NCBI GenBank assembly: GCA_030549775.1
Contig: CM060174.1
Coordinates: 42,422,586-42,486,585 of the forward strand
Direction: 5' to 3'
Source of the DNA: Tamarix chinensis
Lineage: Eukaryota; Streptophyta; Magnoliopsida; Caryophyllales; Tamaricaceae
Length of the DNA: 64,000 bases
The notes under the pieces: model-generated
Told to the model about the DNA's origin: nothing
What the model saw: only the letters and a program-made list of their open reading frames with translations
Database searches by the model: none
Position numbers and translations under genes: made by a program
Shown: piece by piece, positions 36,666-47,999 of the stretch
How positions within the stretch are numbered: position 1 is the first letter of the stretch
How the letters are laid out: every line of letters starts with the position of its first letter

Positions 36666-37348
36666 ACACTCACATGGATTATTAAAGAATATGTGTGAAA
36701 TGGACATATTATTAACGAGGATAAAGAATAAGTCACCGGAAAGTGCTCAGGCCTTATCTTGCATGTTATCGCATGTTACTTATATGATTGTGCTATGTGT
36801 GCTATGTGGTATGATTGTATGCTTGGCCTTAGCGCACCTGCGCCCTTACTCAGTATTGGACCCGTACTGATACTACATTGATTGAATGGGTCCTGTGATG
36901 ATCCACCAATGGTGGGGAGCAGACCTCCTATGCAGGTTTGATCGGTTACTATTTTGGGGTGGAAAGCTTGACTTGAGTGAGTAGGCGATCCGGATGCTGA
37001 TCCTTTTTGGGGATTGTTTTGTTAGCTATATTTTGTATTACGTTTCCCGTTTTTAAAGAAAAAAAAAGTATTATGGGGTTGTAATCCTGAATCGTATTCA
37101 AACTTCTGTTTGACTTATATCTTATTAATGATTTATGCTAAATGTCGGCTTGCATTTTATGATACTTCGTACTTGTTGATGATCGGTTTTAGCCTTAGCC
37201 CTTAGTGTCGGAACGGTAGGAATGAACCGGTCTGGTACTAAGTGTGGCGGTAATACCCCCAGTTTACGGTTTTAATTCTTTCGCTTCCGCTAAACCTTTT
37301 GATTTAAACGAATTTTTTCAGTAGTAAATTTGGGGGTATTACACTAAC

Positions 37349-38305
37349 AATCAACAATCTTTTTCTTCCTGGGTGCCTTCACAAGTTCCCATGTTTTATT
37401 ATTTAATAAGGAATCCATCTCCTTGTCTATAACATCTCACCACTCAGTAGATTTGGTACACTTTATAACATTTGAGAATGATTTTGGTTCATGCACATCA
37501 CCAACATTCTATAAACTAGATAAACCAAAAAAATTAGGTGGCTTATCAGACCACAAATCCTTGAGCATCTTCAACTCTATGGACTAATTTGGTGACTTAT
37601 TCCCCAAGTATGCTACCATGTGAACCGCCTCAACCCAACCTAGCTCTCTTTGTGATAACATAAACCGAGCCTTTTCCTATAGGGTTCTTTTTATCTACTC
37701 AACAACCCAATTATGATGTGGTCTCCCAACACAGGTGTAGTGTCTTTCTATCTCATATTCTTGGTAGAAATAAGTGAAAATATGCTAAAAAAACTCAAGA
37801 CCATTATCTTTTTTTGAGACACTTAACTTACTTTCCAGTTTACTTCTCTAGCAAGGTCTTATAGAATTTGAAAACACCAAACACATCATCCTCATGTTTT
37901 AAGAAATGAACCCATGCCTCTATAGAGAAGTCATCAATAATTGTGAGAATGTACCGTGAAACACGTTTGGAGACCACTCTCGCTGGACCCCACAAATATG
38001 AATGGATATCCTTAAAAGGCTCTATTATACTATGCTTAGTTGTTGAAAAATCGACCCTATTCTACTTGCTAAACACAGAGTACTCATAGAATTCTATATT
38101 ACCTATACCCTATCCTTTTAGCAACCCTGACTTAGAGAGCTCAATTAGACCCTTAGCACTCACGCATCCAGTCTCATGTGCCATGTAATATCTAATTTTG
38201 ATAACCTCAACAATTTCGTAGTAGCTATTCCCACAATAGTGGAACCTACTAACTCTTATAATGTCCCAACCTAATTCCCCTTTTATAACTCTTAGATTTA
38301 CAATT
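37349..38305 (-). pseudogene. Copia #1 pre-integrase and integrase region
   Basis: The minus strand reads pre-integrase (YYMAHETGCVSAKGLIELS), then integrase core motifs (VSRYILTIIDDFSIEAWVHF, LKHEDDVFGVFKFYK, LLEK.TGK.VKCL) and, near C2, GDGFLIK..NMGTCE. Stops and frameshifts are frequent. The open end meets the CTAAC duplication of C2, and the RT part resumes on the other side in the same frame sense. Confidence 0.8.
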
Positions 38306-38309
38306 ATCT

Positions 38310-38666
38310 AATAAATGGATAGTTTTATGGAGAAGAAGAAGAAGTTGGGTTGCACAACTTGATATCTAGGGTTCTCTTATATCTCTTTTATACTAGAAAT
38401 AACCCTATGGGATAAACAATGTGTTTTAGAAATAAAAGAAAAACACGGTATGTGTTTAGAAAACACTTGACCTATTAATTTCCTTACTCTTAGCTCTTTG
38501 CCTGAACACACATCAAAATAATCTGTGAGAAAACATGGTCCATGTTAATAAACATGGGACCCCTGTGTTTCTCACAGAACCTAAATATTAAACCAAAACT
38601 TTTCCACTACTTGCACAAACCCACATAATATTATTTTATACATCAAATACCCAATCATAACTCACA
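38310..38666 (-). repeat. 5' LTR of copia #1, truncated at its 3' end
   Basis: The minus strand starts TGTGAGTTATGATTGGG and shares with 30274-30819 and 57950-58425 the CACAGGGGTCCCATG and ACATGGACCATG blocks. A 10 bp perfect stem (CTGTGAGAAA with TTTCTCACAG) encloses the block at 38523-38577. The end of U5 and the PBS are missing: about 38310 it joins the pre-integrase sequence. Confidence 0.7.
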
Positions 38667-38689
38667 CATATAATTAGTGCCTATGTGTT

Positions 38690-39720
38690 ACAAGACCACT
38701 TCTTCTTTTAAAACACATTTCTTTATCTTCAAGTACTTGATGTCTATAACTTGTAAGTACTACAACTTCTTTTGTTTCTTGCGATAAAGATGACAACTAA
38801 ATTGTCACACTAAAGCATCAGAGGTATAGAAATGGAATTCACTATTAGACGACCTAACATGAACATTTTTTACCATATACCATGCTCTGTGGCTTCAAAT
38901 GATGAGATGAGTTTTGATTCAATTGTGGAAGTGGCTATGCAGTCTTTCTTTTTTCTTTTCTAGGATATTACTGCATCGTTTAGTATAAAAATGAATCACA
39001 AAGTAGATTTGCATGAATCTACATAGCCATCAAAGTTTGCATCTGAATAGCCTACTACCTCTAAATCTTTAATATGATGATACATGAACATGTAGTCCTT
39101 AGTTTATTTTAGATAACTCATAAATTTCTTTGCAAATTTCTAGTGGTTAATTCCTAGATTACTATGATGGCATTCTAATGCCCCAAGGCATATGCAATGT
39201 TAGGTCTTATAAAAACTTGAGCATGCTTAAGGCTTCAAAATGCAAAAGCATATGTGATGTTCTTCATCCGATCTCTCTATAAGTCATTCTTAGGACATCA
39301 GCTTAACAACAATTTGTTACCCTTGAAAATAAGAGCCAAACTTGGTGTACAATTTACCATCCTTTATCTTTCTAACACCTTATTTATATATTCTTCTTGA
39401 GATAGTCTCAATATCCCTTGAGATCTATTTCAATTAATCTTATTACCAATGATATAAGATGCATCACCCATATCCTTCATACTAAATTTGTTAGAAAAAG
39501 ACTATTTCACCTTATATAGCATCCCTTTATAAGTGAATGCAAGTAGAATGTCATATATATATAAAACCAAGATACAAAAATTACTCCCATTAATCTGGAT
39601 ATATGTACACTGATCCATGGCATTCTCTTTATATCTAAATGATAACAAGACACCATGGAACTTTAAATACCATGGATTTCTTAAATATGTACACAAGATT
39701 TTTTTCTTCATGAGAGGAAA
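38690..39720 (-). pseudogene. Copia #2 RT C-terminal half and RNase H
   Basis: The open frame 39711-39502 contains WYLKFHGVLLSFRYKENAMD, QCTYIQINGSNF and LVLYIYDILLA; the family has LYVDDILLA, so the first catalytic aspartate is tyrosine. Further left in shifting frames come MTYRERSEEHH, KFAKKFMSYLK.TKDYM, LEVVGYSDANFDGYVDSCKS (RNase H aspartate) and CIATSTIESKLISSFEATEHG. Confidence 0.8.
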
Positions 39721-39799
39721 GCCCTTCAGGTTGTTTCATGTATAGCTTTTCCTCATGCTCACCATTTAAAAACATCATATATAATCTCAAGTAGTTGAG

Positions 39800-40540
39800 A
39801 AATACTATTAGCACCTTTCTTAGACTTGTTTGTTTGTTTGTTTTCCCTTTATATAATTTATATAAGTGCTAAAGTCAATAAAATCTAGAGTACCAAGTAC
39901 TCTTTCATTTACCAATCTTCTTATTCTCTCAATGGAGATGTGACCTAATCATTTGTGCCAAAGCATTGATGAGAACTTATTCATAACACATATTTTTGAA
40001 CAAGTATCCACATTTATTATAACATTTGAATATTCATGCATTAAATCAATAGTGTAATGACCTTTATAGAATGTTCCATACCTAACACGATTTGTTTCAT
40101 AAAATAAAGTAACTTAATTATCTTTGAAAAAAATGAGTATCCAAATGATACAAGCCTTGAAATACAAACCAAGTTTCTATTGAAACATGGAACATAAAAT
40201 GTCTTTTCTAAAATTAATACCTGACCACCAGTGAGAACTAACCTATATGAGCCTATTCTATGAATAATCGAATGTATCTTACTACCAGGAAAGAGACTTT
40301 ATTCATTGCCCACTAGTTCCCTCATTTTTGCTATAATGTGAAAGGAATTGCAAACATGGATTATAGAACTGGAATCAATCAACCAGTTTTTATGATGTGT
40401 ATCTACTCTGTGAGATTCAAAACATACCAAAGAATTAACATTAGCTTTCTTAACAAGCTAAGATTTTTACTTGGCATAATTCTTCTTTACATGTCCCTTA
40501 ATTTTATAGAAGAAACACTTAGATTGCTTGTTTATCTCAC
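39800..40540 (-). pseudogene. Copia #2 zinc knuckle, protease and pre-integrase
   Basis: Minus strand: CFFYKIKGHVKKNY, a CX2CX4HX4C zinc knuckle with two Cys to Tyr changes; then NWLIDSSSIIHVCNS, where copia protease normally has DSGATNHICNS, so the active-site glycine is lost; then FYVPCFNRNLVCISRL and LGHISIERIRRLVNE, the pre-integrase H-motif region. The remainder of integrase is deleted near 39800-39720. Confidence 0.8.
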
Positions 40541-41165
40541 CCTAGGGTAGTGCTTTGCCTTTATCCTTTTAGCTTATTTTCTTCTTCCTTTCCATATCCT
40601 TGGTTAGTATCATAAAAATATCCCCATGATCCATCAAAATTTGTTCCTCCTATTACACACACATGGTCATTAATTCATTAATTGACCATTTCTCTCTTTA
40701 TGTGTGGTAGGCAATTTTGAATGGTTTATATTCCTTTGAGAGATTTTTCAATATGAAGCGAACTAGGAAGGCATAAGACATATAAGCTTATAGAAACTTG
40801 AGTTGTGTTGCTAAGTCCCTCATCTTCATCATGTGCTCACCCACACACTTGTTAGTAACGAGCTTCATGGATGAAACCTTAATTATCAATATACTAGTTA
40901 AGGCCTTGTCTGAATGGAAGGACTATTCATTGATGAACCTTAGCAAGTCATTGTGATGTTGATGATGATTAATTGCACATGTAATAGAAAAATACATTTT
41001 AGTATTTATGTACATGTATCTTATGTGATTTGCTTTCACCCATTGTTCATGTAGAGCCTTTTCCTCATTATTGTTATCCTCATTTATCATAGTCTTTGGA
41101 TACTCAATAGCCTCATCCATATCACAACAAATAAAATTTAGTAGAATTCTCTCTTCTTAAACCTT
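40541..41165 (-). pseudogene. gag: Copia #2 gag
   Basis: The open stretch 41120-40923 has MDEAIEYPKTMINEDNNNEE, KALHEQWVKANHIRYMYINT and MYFSITCAINHHQ, matching the copia gag pattern of a W-x-K-x-N-R start to the UBN2-like domain. The frame is lost after HHNDLLRFINE and resumes in pieces up to the zinc knuckle. Confidence 0.65.
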
Positions 41166-42083
41166 ATATTTATCCCCTTTCAACTCAGGGACCTTAATGT
41201 TAAGATCATAAATTAAATATAAACAAGGATAGTTTGCTGTAAAATTTAAACATACATACATGCTCATGATCAATATAAAGTTAAAATGTTTATATGCATG
41301 CTCTACTTTTGTATGGCATGTCAAAACACACCTATAAAGAATAAAAATACATTAAAATTGCCTATGGGCTAAGTATTTAATTCAAATAGAATCATATCTC
41401 AATATTAAAATTATTAAGTTATCCCATCACCCTCAATCCCTATGGGTAAACTGACAATAATGGCTTAATATAATAATCTAATGTACTTTGCATATGCTAA
41501 TGAATGGTTCTATGTGACTAAACTCATTATATATATGTAATAAATTGTAACTACCATCATGTAATCTATATGTGATCAAGGAAATAAATAAATGCATGAT
41601 TGTCAATGATTAAAACTAGTATGGCTAATTCCTAATCATTTTAATTATGTTAATCACACATGATACATCCTTTATGCTATCAAAACTTCTTCAAAAATGG
41701 ATTTAATATGAATGGGAACATAACCATAAGAGAAAGAATAGTAATCAAATGGAAACTCCATTTACATGGGTTACCCGTGTTTGACAATACGGGGGACCAG
41801 TGTCTATGAAACACATCTATATATTTCTTAATTCCAAAGATTGCCTAAAGTTTGAGAAAGACATGACCCCCCAATGTTTATAAACACAGACCATGGTTCT
41901 TCATCAGACAACAAGGTTGAGAGTTAGAAATAAAACATGTCCCTTTATTAAGTAACACAAACTCTATTTATTTTCAACGAAGAACAATTTTGCTATTTTT
42001 TTTTGAAAAACTACCATACAAACATATAAATATAAAAACTAATGATTTAGCTAAATCAAATCCATCAAAATAGAGGTAACTAA
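41166..42083 (-). other. Leader of copia #2
   Basis: Noncoding, AT-rich. Between 41760 and 41905 it holds the text CGTGTTTGACAATACGGGGG and ATAAACACAGACCATGG, related to the hairpin module in the LTRs of copia #1 and #3 although the LTR of copia #2 lacks it. Confidence 0.5.
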
Positions 42084-42098
42084 GGATCTGATACTAAA
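42084..42098 (-). other. Decayed iMet primer binding site of copia #2
   Basis: Minus strand TTTAGTATCAGATCC next to an LTR end TTTTACA; the intact site is TGGTATCAGAGC. Confidence 0.65.
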
Positions 42099-42546
42099 TG
42101 TAAAATAGAATTTATGCCATAAATTTTTGTCATCAATTAACAAATAAAATTCATGTATAATCCAATGACAAATATGCAAAACCCTAACACATGGTATAAG
42201 CATTCAACTATGAAGAATTTAATATAATGTTTATTGATGATCTTTAGAGATGCACTTCCATCCATTAAAGGAATTAATTACATTGGAATTGTAAATGAAT
42301 GGAACATAACCTTTTGATTCTATTCCCTCAATCCTTGACACAATATTGTGTGTTTCTTTCACAGGATTAGGTTTGGGTAACTTTTATGATCTCCTCTCTT
42401 GATTTGACGGAGATTCAAATCCTAATATCTAAAATATTAGGAAATTTATATAAGCTCTTTTTTAGAGAAAGAGAGGAGAAGAGAGGAACCAAATAATTAA
42501 AATTGTCAAGGAGTGTGTTTTTTAAACTAATGGATGTTAGATAACA
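42099..42546 (-). repeat. 5' LTR of copia #2 (448 bp)
   Basis: The minus strand starts TGTTATCTAACATCC, has a TATA-like CTTATATAAATTTCC (42447-42453) and ends CTATTTTACA before the PBS. It does not resemble the LTR of copia #1 or #3. Confidence 0.6.
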
Positions 42547-43128
42547 TTTATATGTGGAAACACATTTAAAAGAAAAAAAATCTCTTATCTCTCTCTCTCT
42601 CTCTCTGTCTCTCCCCCTCCTTTTTTATACATGTATTATGCATATGATCCTTTATTTTAAAATATTTTAATATATAACCTACAACTATTTCTACCATCAA
42701 GAAATATTAAAGTAGATAATTTGGGAATATTCCTAACTAGAGACCTAATAGTATACAAATTTATGGCAAATAACTTTATATGTAGTTTAATATAGACCGC
42801 ACTAAGAGTTTTTGTATATACATATAGTATAAAACATATTATTTATAAAATAATAATAATATTTTTATAAAACTAAAATATATTAACCTCAACATATTAA
42901 GGTGGCTATTTCCTGCATGAGATTGTTAATTTCTTTTTATTATTTATTATGATTAACCAACATAATAATCTAATATGGACACATTAGATATGTATAATTG
43001 TTGGTGGCTGATAAGGAATGGTCATTGCATCTTCTTTGCAATATCAACTCCGTTTTATTCCATGAGCTTGTTAAAATCTTACTTTGACAATATTTTCTCT
43101 ATTGATGTTTTCTTTTAATAATATTTAT
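42547..43128. other. AT-rich stretch with a CT microsatellite
   Basis: (CT)n at about 42583-42612. The rest is AT-rich. Part of it may be an intron or lost upstream exons of the glutamate decarboxylase pseudogene, but no exon could be recognised. Confidence 0.4.
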
Positions 43129-43431
43129 GTAAATATGATTGGGCACCTCTTTAATGGTCGAGATGATGCAACACTAGTTGGAGTGGAGACTATGGGCTCA
43201 TTGGAGACTATTATGCGTGCATGCTTAACATTAAAAAGGAAGTGGCAGTAAACATAAAAAGTAGAAGGAAAGCCTTATGTCAAAATGAATGTCTAGGTCA
43301 GTTTAAATTTTCCCTTTCTTTGTTCTTCACTACCCTTTGAAATATTTGAAAAATAATAGATATGATCTTTTGTTGCTATTTAATTTCCTCTAATAATTTT
43401 CTCAAATTTTATGTATTGAATTTATTTTTTC

Positions 43432-43469
<38 letters not shown>

Positions 43470-43975
43470 CATCCATCAACGTATAGGTTTGTTGGGAAAA
43501 ATTTGAGGGGTAATTTGAGATGGAGCTACAAGAAGTGAGATTGCATGAGGGATACTACATGATGGATTCTAACAAAGTAGTGGAACCTATAGATGAGACT
43601 ACCATTTTATTTGTAGCAATCCTAGGTTCAACCTTAATATGCAAGCTTGAAGACGCTAAGCGTCTTAATGACCTATTTACAAAGAAGAATGAGGAAACTA
43701 GATATGACACACCAATTCATGTTGATGTTGTTAGTGATGAATTTATTGCTCCTTTCCTTTACCCCGAGATAGAATGGGATTTTTTCTTGTTTTTGGTTAA
43801 GAGCATTTATGTTAGTGGTCATATTTATGGTCTTTTGTATGTTGGTGTCAGCTAGGTTGTTTGGAGTAGCAAATATCTTCTACCCGATGAACTTGTTTTT
43901 TTACATCAATTATCCGGGATTCGATCAGCCTAATTTCATGCTCAACTTCTCTAGAGATGTGTGAATATCCTCACA
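43129..43975 (+). pseudogene. Glutamate decarboxylase pseudogene
   Basis: Plant glutamate decarboxylase is a cytosolic PLP enzyme making GABA from glutamate. Exon a (43129-about 43295) reads VNMIGHLFNG, GVETMGSLETIMRACLTLKR and EGKPYVKMNV with two TAA stops. An intron-like stretch (about 43296-43486, holding an AC microsatellite, ending TATAG) follows. Exon b (43487-43975) reads VCWEKFEG, a [64 protein letters not shown] and VSGHIYG. The family has SGHKYG with the PLP-binding lysine; here the codon is ATT (43823-43825). Stops and a frameshift (about 43905) precede INYPGFDQPNFMLNFSRD. N- and C-terminal thirds are absent. Retained intron suggests a DNA-level copy, not a retrocopy. Confidence 0.88.
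43437..43467. repeat. AC microsatellite in the pseudogene intron
   Basis: An uninterrupted run of about 15 AC units. Confidence 0.9.
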
Positions 43976-46900
43976 CTATTATTGAATTTTAGTTACACAT
44001 AAACAAAAAAATTAGTACTTGAATGTTCTCTTATGATGAGTTGAGTGGGAATTTTAGCTCTGCTATTTTTATCCTCTATTATTATACTTATCCTATTCCA
44101 ACTTCAATACCAATTTTCATCTACCTACTCATTGGGTAGGTGTAAATCAGATAATTGCACAATATTACTAGTTCATACTACTTGGCTTTGAGGTATGCTA
44201 TATTTATTTCTTGTTTTTTAGCTATTTGTAATTAGTGTCGCACTATTATCCTTCATTAAACACACACATCAACTGAATAAATTATGTAATATTATTAATA
44301 AAATATTTTTTTATTATTAAAATTTATTAATTAGTCAATTTAATACAAGTACATTCAATATGTCTTTCATCTCCATTTTCTATCAGTTTTTTCTATTTGT
44401 ATTAAGATAATCATTTTTTAATTAAAACACATACTGTGTGCTTGAGATAGCTTGTGAACCTTTGACTAAAATAAATGTGTTCATTAGAACTTCTAAATTG
44501 TGGGTTGCTTTGCGATGAGTTGCTTTATTTGTGGATTAATGTTGTATGGAGTCATATTGTTACTTTGATTTTGCTATTTGGTTTTGTTTGAGTGCTTGGA
44601 GTCAAGTGAGATATATTAATTTTTCAAAATGTCATCTTTTATAAAACAATTTCAACCTCTCATTCTAATTTATAGATTAATATAAACTAATTATAAGAAC
44701 CCACATTTTTTTATTGTTTCTTCTCTAAATTTATTATCATTCTAATTGAAACACTTATCTATTTCCTTTGTCTCCATTTCTCTATTATTTTTATATTTTA
44801 TTTTGTTATTTTATAAAACTTATGGTATATAATATAGTTTAGCTTTTATATTATTAATCACTTTTGTTTATTGTTTTGTGTGTTTAGTTTGTTACCTTTT
44901 AAATTATTAAAGAACTTCTTTTGTCATTACTATCAAAATATAAGTTGGCTTTTAGCCTATTGACCACTTAAAATAAATTTATATTATATGTTACTTTATT
45001 GGTGACTTGTAAATTATGGCTTATGTTCTATTTTTTTGGTCTTAAGTTTTCTAAATAGATAAAATGTAATATAATAAGGTATCTAATTTAGTATTTGATA
45101 AATTTAAAATTTATAGTACATAACATGAAGGTAGCACACTCGACCATCAAACAAACTTAGAAGGTTATGGGTCCCTGATTTAATCAAGAATAATTATTTA
45201 ATCACTCTAAAAAAATGAATATCACTACGATAAAATTATTAGTTATTAATCATTTGTTATTGTTATGATTATTATTATTATTATTATTAAATATATATAA
45301 TATCTAGCAAGTATATTTACAATTACCTTAGGATAAATGCAAATCCATGAGCTAAGGAGTCCCTATAAATGAGGGTGACATCTTGGCCTTACACTCGGCC
45401 ATCAAAAAAAGAAACCAAACAAAAAACAAGAACAAACCAATTGCCTAGTTGTATCCAACATAATGGTAGTACACCCAACAGTCAAACAAAATTATAATGT
45501 TACGGGGCTATAATTTCATCAAGAATAATTATTTAATCCCTCTAAAAACAATAATATTAATATGATATAAATATTAATTATTAATAATTTATTTTATTAA
45601 TAAATAATTATTTATATTATTATTCATTATTAAATAGTATTTTTCTTTAGTATTATCTTTATAATTAACTATCATCAAATATTAAATATCATTATTAATT
45701 ATTATTATCATTTTTTGTATTTATGATTAGTATAATTAATAAGTTTTATCATTATTATTCATTTAATAATAATTTATTATTAGTGATGTTTAATGTTATC
45801 TTGAATATATTATAGATTCTAATTAGAGTTTTATTGATTAAAACTATAAATATAATTGTAATCTTAAATTCCTAATATAATGATAATTATTGGTAAGGTT
45901 GTATGTAGGTGAGATAAATGTTTGGTTTGCTATATTATTTTTATTTTCACTATTATCATGTGTGAAAATTATTTAATAACTATTTTCAATCTTTAATGTT
46001 TAATTTATGAATTAATATAACTACATCACAAAAACCTTGACATGAAGATTGATGCCATTTAGCATTTATTTATCTTTTTCTCCATTTCTCTACTATTGTT
46101 GTTCATTTTTTATTTTTGTTATTTTATCCAATTATTGAAGAAAAAAAGCCAAGTTTAACATTTGAGTACGAAAAAAATAGAAAATTTTAATGAGTATTGA
46201 CTTTCTAACATAGTTTAGATTCATTCAATTGATAAGTTATAATTATTATTTTCATATATAAAAAATATTAATGTTAAAAATTTAATAATCAATAGTTTTG
46301 TATTTATTATTATTATCATTATGGCAATCTTAATCTTTATAATTATATTTATGATAGACATATTTATTATAATAATTGGTTTCAATAATAAATATAATTT
46401 TAATTATATAATCTTAATATACTAAATTATTGAAACCTTGAGACAATGACTGATGTCATTAGGTATTCATTTTTTGTTTTCTCCATTTCTCTACTACTTT
46501 TTGTACATTTTTTTGGTTATTTTATGCAATTACCGAAAGACCTTATTATATATGTTTGATAGTATGTGTGAGGTTTTGTCTATTAATCACTTTTTTTAAT
46601 ATTATTTTTGTGTATTTGGTTTATCATTTATTTCATTATTAGCGAAAGTTATTTTTTGATATGTTAGTTAGAGAACATGCATAATAAGCTACTTAAGGAC
46701 TAAATAGGTCAAGTATATAATTTGAGTAGGAAAATGACTTTCCAATTTAGTTTAGGTTTAATAAATTGATTAGGTATAATTATTTTTTTTTATATGTAAA
46801 AAATATTTATAAGGAGAAGTAATAATCAATAGTTTTGTAATTATTATTATTATTATTACCATTATGATAATCTTAAGATTAAAAATTATATTTATTATCA

Positions 46901-47296
46901 TAATATTTATTATATTAATTAATTTATATTATAAATATAAATGTAATTATACAGTTTTAATATAATAATAACTATTAGGATGCTTATTATGGGCGAGATG
47001 TATATTAGGTTTGTTTTTTTAAATTTCTCTCTCTTTATCATACGTATCATTTATTTAATAATTTTTTAACCTCTATTTATTAATTTATGAATTAATATAA
47101 ATTAATTAATAAAACCTTGACACGATGATTGATGCTATTTATGATAAATTTTGTTTTATTCCATAATTGTTTATAAGTTATTTAGTATTTAATGTCATTA
47201 AAGAAACACAACTTTCAACAAACTTCTCCAACCAATATCTTCAACTGATTCTTTTTCTTTTTCTCAATCTCTCTTGTACATTTTTTTTGCATATTT
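43976..47296. repeat. AT-rich region with diverged tandem repeats
   Basis: No gene. A composite unit recurs with indels. TTCTCCATTTCTCTACTATT lies near 44770, 46075 and 46480. AACCTTGACAYGATGATTGATG lies near 46033, 46430 and 47106. A block with AATAATCAATAGTTTTGTA and TTATTATTATT lies near 46285 and 46827 (about 560 bp apart). Another pair, with CATCAAACAAA and TCAAGAATAATTATTTAAT, lies at 45145 and 45480. The sequence is about 80 percent A/T. Confidence 0.6.
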
Positions 47297-47876
47297 TGGT
47301 GTGATTTCTTCCTCAAAGTTTTGAAGATTCAAACATAGGAAGAAAGGAAGGCATTGAATGAGAATGGTTGATGGTGAAAATAAGTTTTGAATCTTCAAGT
47401 AAGATTTAAAGGAGAATTCAAGAAGTTTAACTTTGAATGTTTCTCCAAAAAGACATTCAATGTATCTTATATAAGATTACTCTAAGTAGTCTTAATTAGA
47501 AAAATTCACTCAAAAAAGAGAGAAAATAGTCAAGTGAATCTTTAGATTCAATGATTAACATCCAATCTATGTTACAAGGTGTTGAATCATGTGGTTATAT
47601 AGGTATACAGACTTTTCTAAGTAGCACACTAAGCCAAAGTAATATAAATATGGCTAACTTGCATACTAACTAGTAATTGAATGAAAAATGATTACAAAAA
47701 AATGTAGTTAATTATTACATATAAATAACTAACAAAAGTCCTAATTTATATAAAAAATGATAACTAGGCCACCTTGACTTGGTAGTTTGACCTCTATGTA
47801 TAATAGTTTCCTTTAGCTTGTAATAACTTGTAACACACAAAATCTTAGATATGTTGATATCTTAAGTTTCATCAAT
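47297..47876 (-). repeat. LTR family A copy 4 (3' LTR)
   Basis: The minus strand begins after a GTAAGGAAAAT purine tract and shares CTAGTTATCATTTT..TATAAATTAG and the upstream GTAATTCTTGCAAGTATGTAAC block with copies 1 and 2. It ends GAAGAAATCACACCA. TATA-like ACCTATATAACC is near 47600. Confidence 0.75.
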
Positions 47877-47999
47877 ATTTTCCTTACAAATATGTTACAT
47901 ACTTGCAAGAATTACTCAAAGTACAGTTATTAAGGTTAGTCACATTATTAATATTATCATCAAAGAAAAATATTATAATAGGCTCTATAACTAAGTGTG

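Larger units (their letters stand above)
32322..37348 (+). repeat. Giant solo LTR C2 (5017 bp) with exact CTAAC duplication
   Basis: Begins TGAAATACCCCAAAAATCC (32327) and ends AAATTTGGGGGTATTACA (37343); CTAAC stands at 32322-32326 and 37344-37348. The start sequence does not recur inside, so this is one LTR, not a two-LTR element. Layout: AT-rich start, GC-rich pyrimidine block (32740-33960) with TATA, ATT microsatellites (34010-34640), a 20 bp minisatellite (35350-35695), a palindrome block (36300-36660) and a conserved end with GCTTCCGCTAAACC. No coding domain. It interrupts copia #1 between integrase and RT. Confidence 0.85.
30274..38666 (-). mobile_element. Ty1/copia element #1 (TNT1/Tork-like), internally deleted, split by solo LTR C2
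   Basis: On the minus strand: 5' LTR (38666 to about 38310), integrase (about 38305-37349), solo LTR C2 (37343-32327), RT and RNase H (32321-30840), PPT, 3' LTR (30819-30274). Both LTRs begin TGTGAGTT and share the hairpin block. The 5' LTR runs directly into the pre-integrase region, so the end of U5, PBS, gag and protease are missing. Motifs and order (IN before RT) are copia-type. Confidence 0.8.
38690..42546 (-). mobile_element. Ty1/copia element #2, lacking most of integrase and its 3' LTR
   Basis: Minus-strand order: LTR (42546-42099), PBS, long leader, gag, zinc knuckle/protease, pre-integrase, a deletion, RT, RNase H. The 3' LTR is not found; RNase H ends close to the LTR of copia #1, whose sequence differs from the LTR at 42099. 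Copia #1 may therefore have inserted at this end, or a deletion fused them. Confidence 0.7.
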
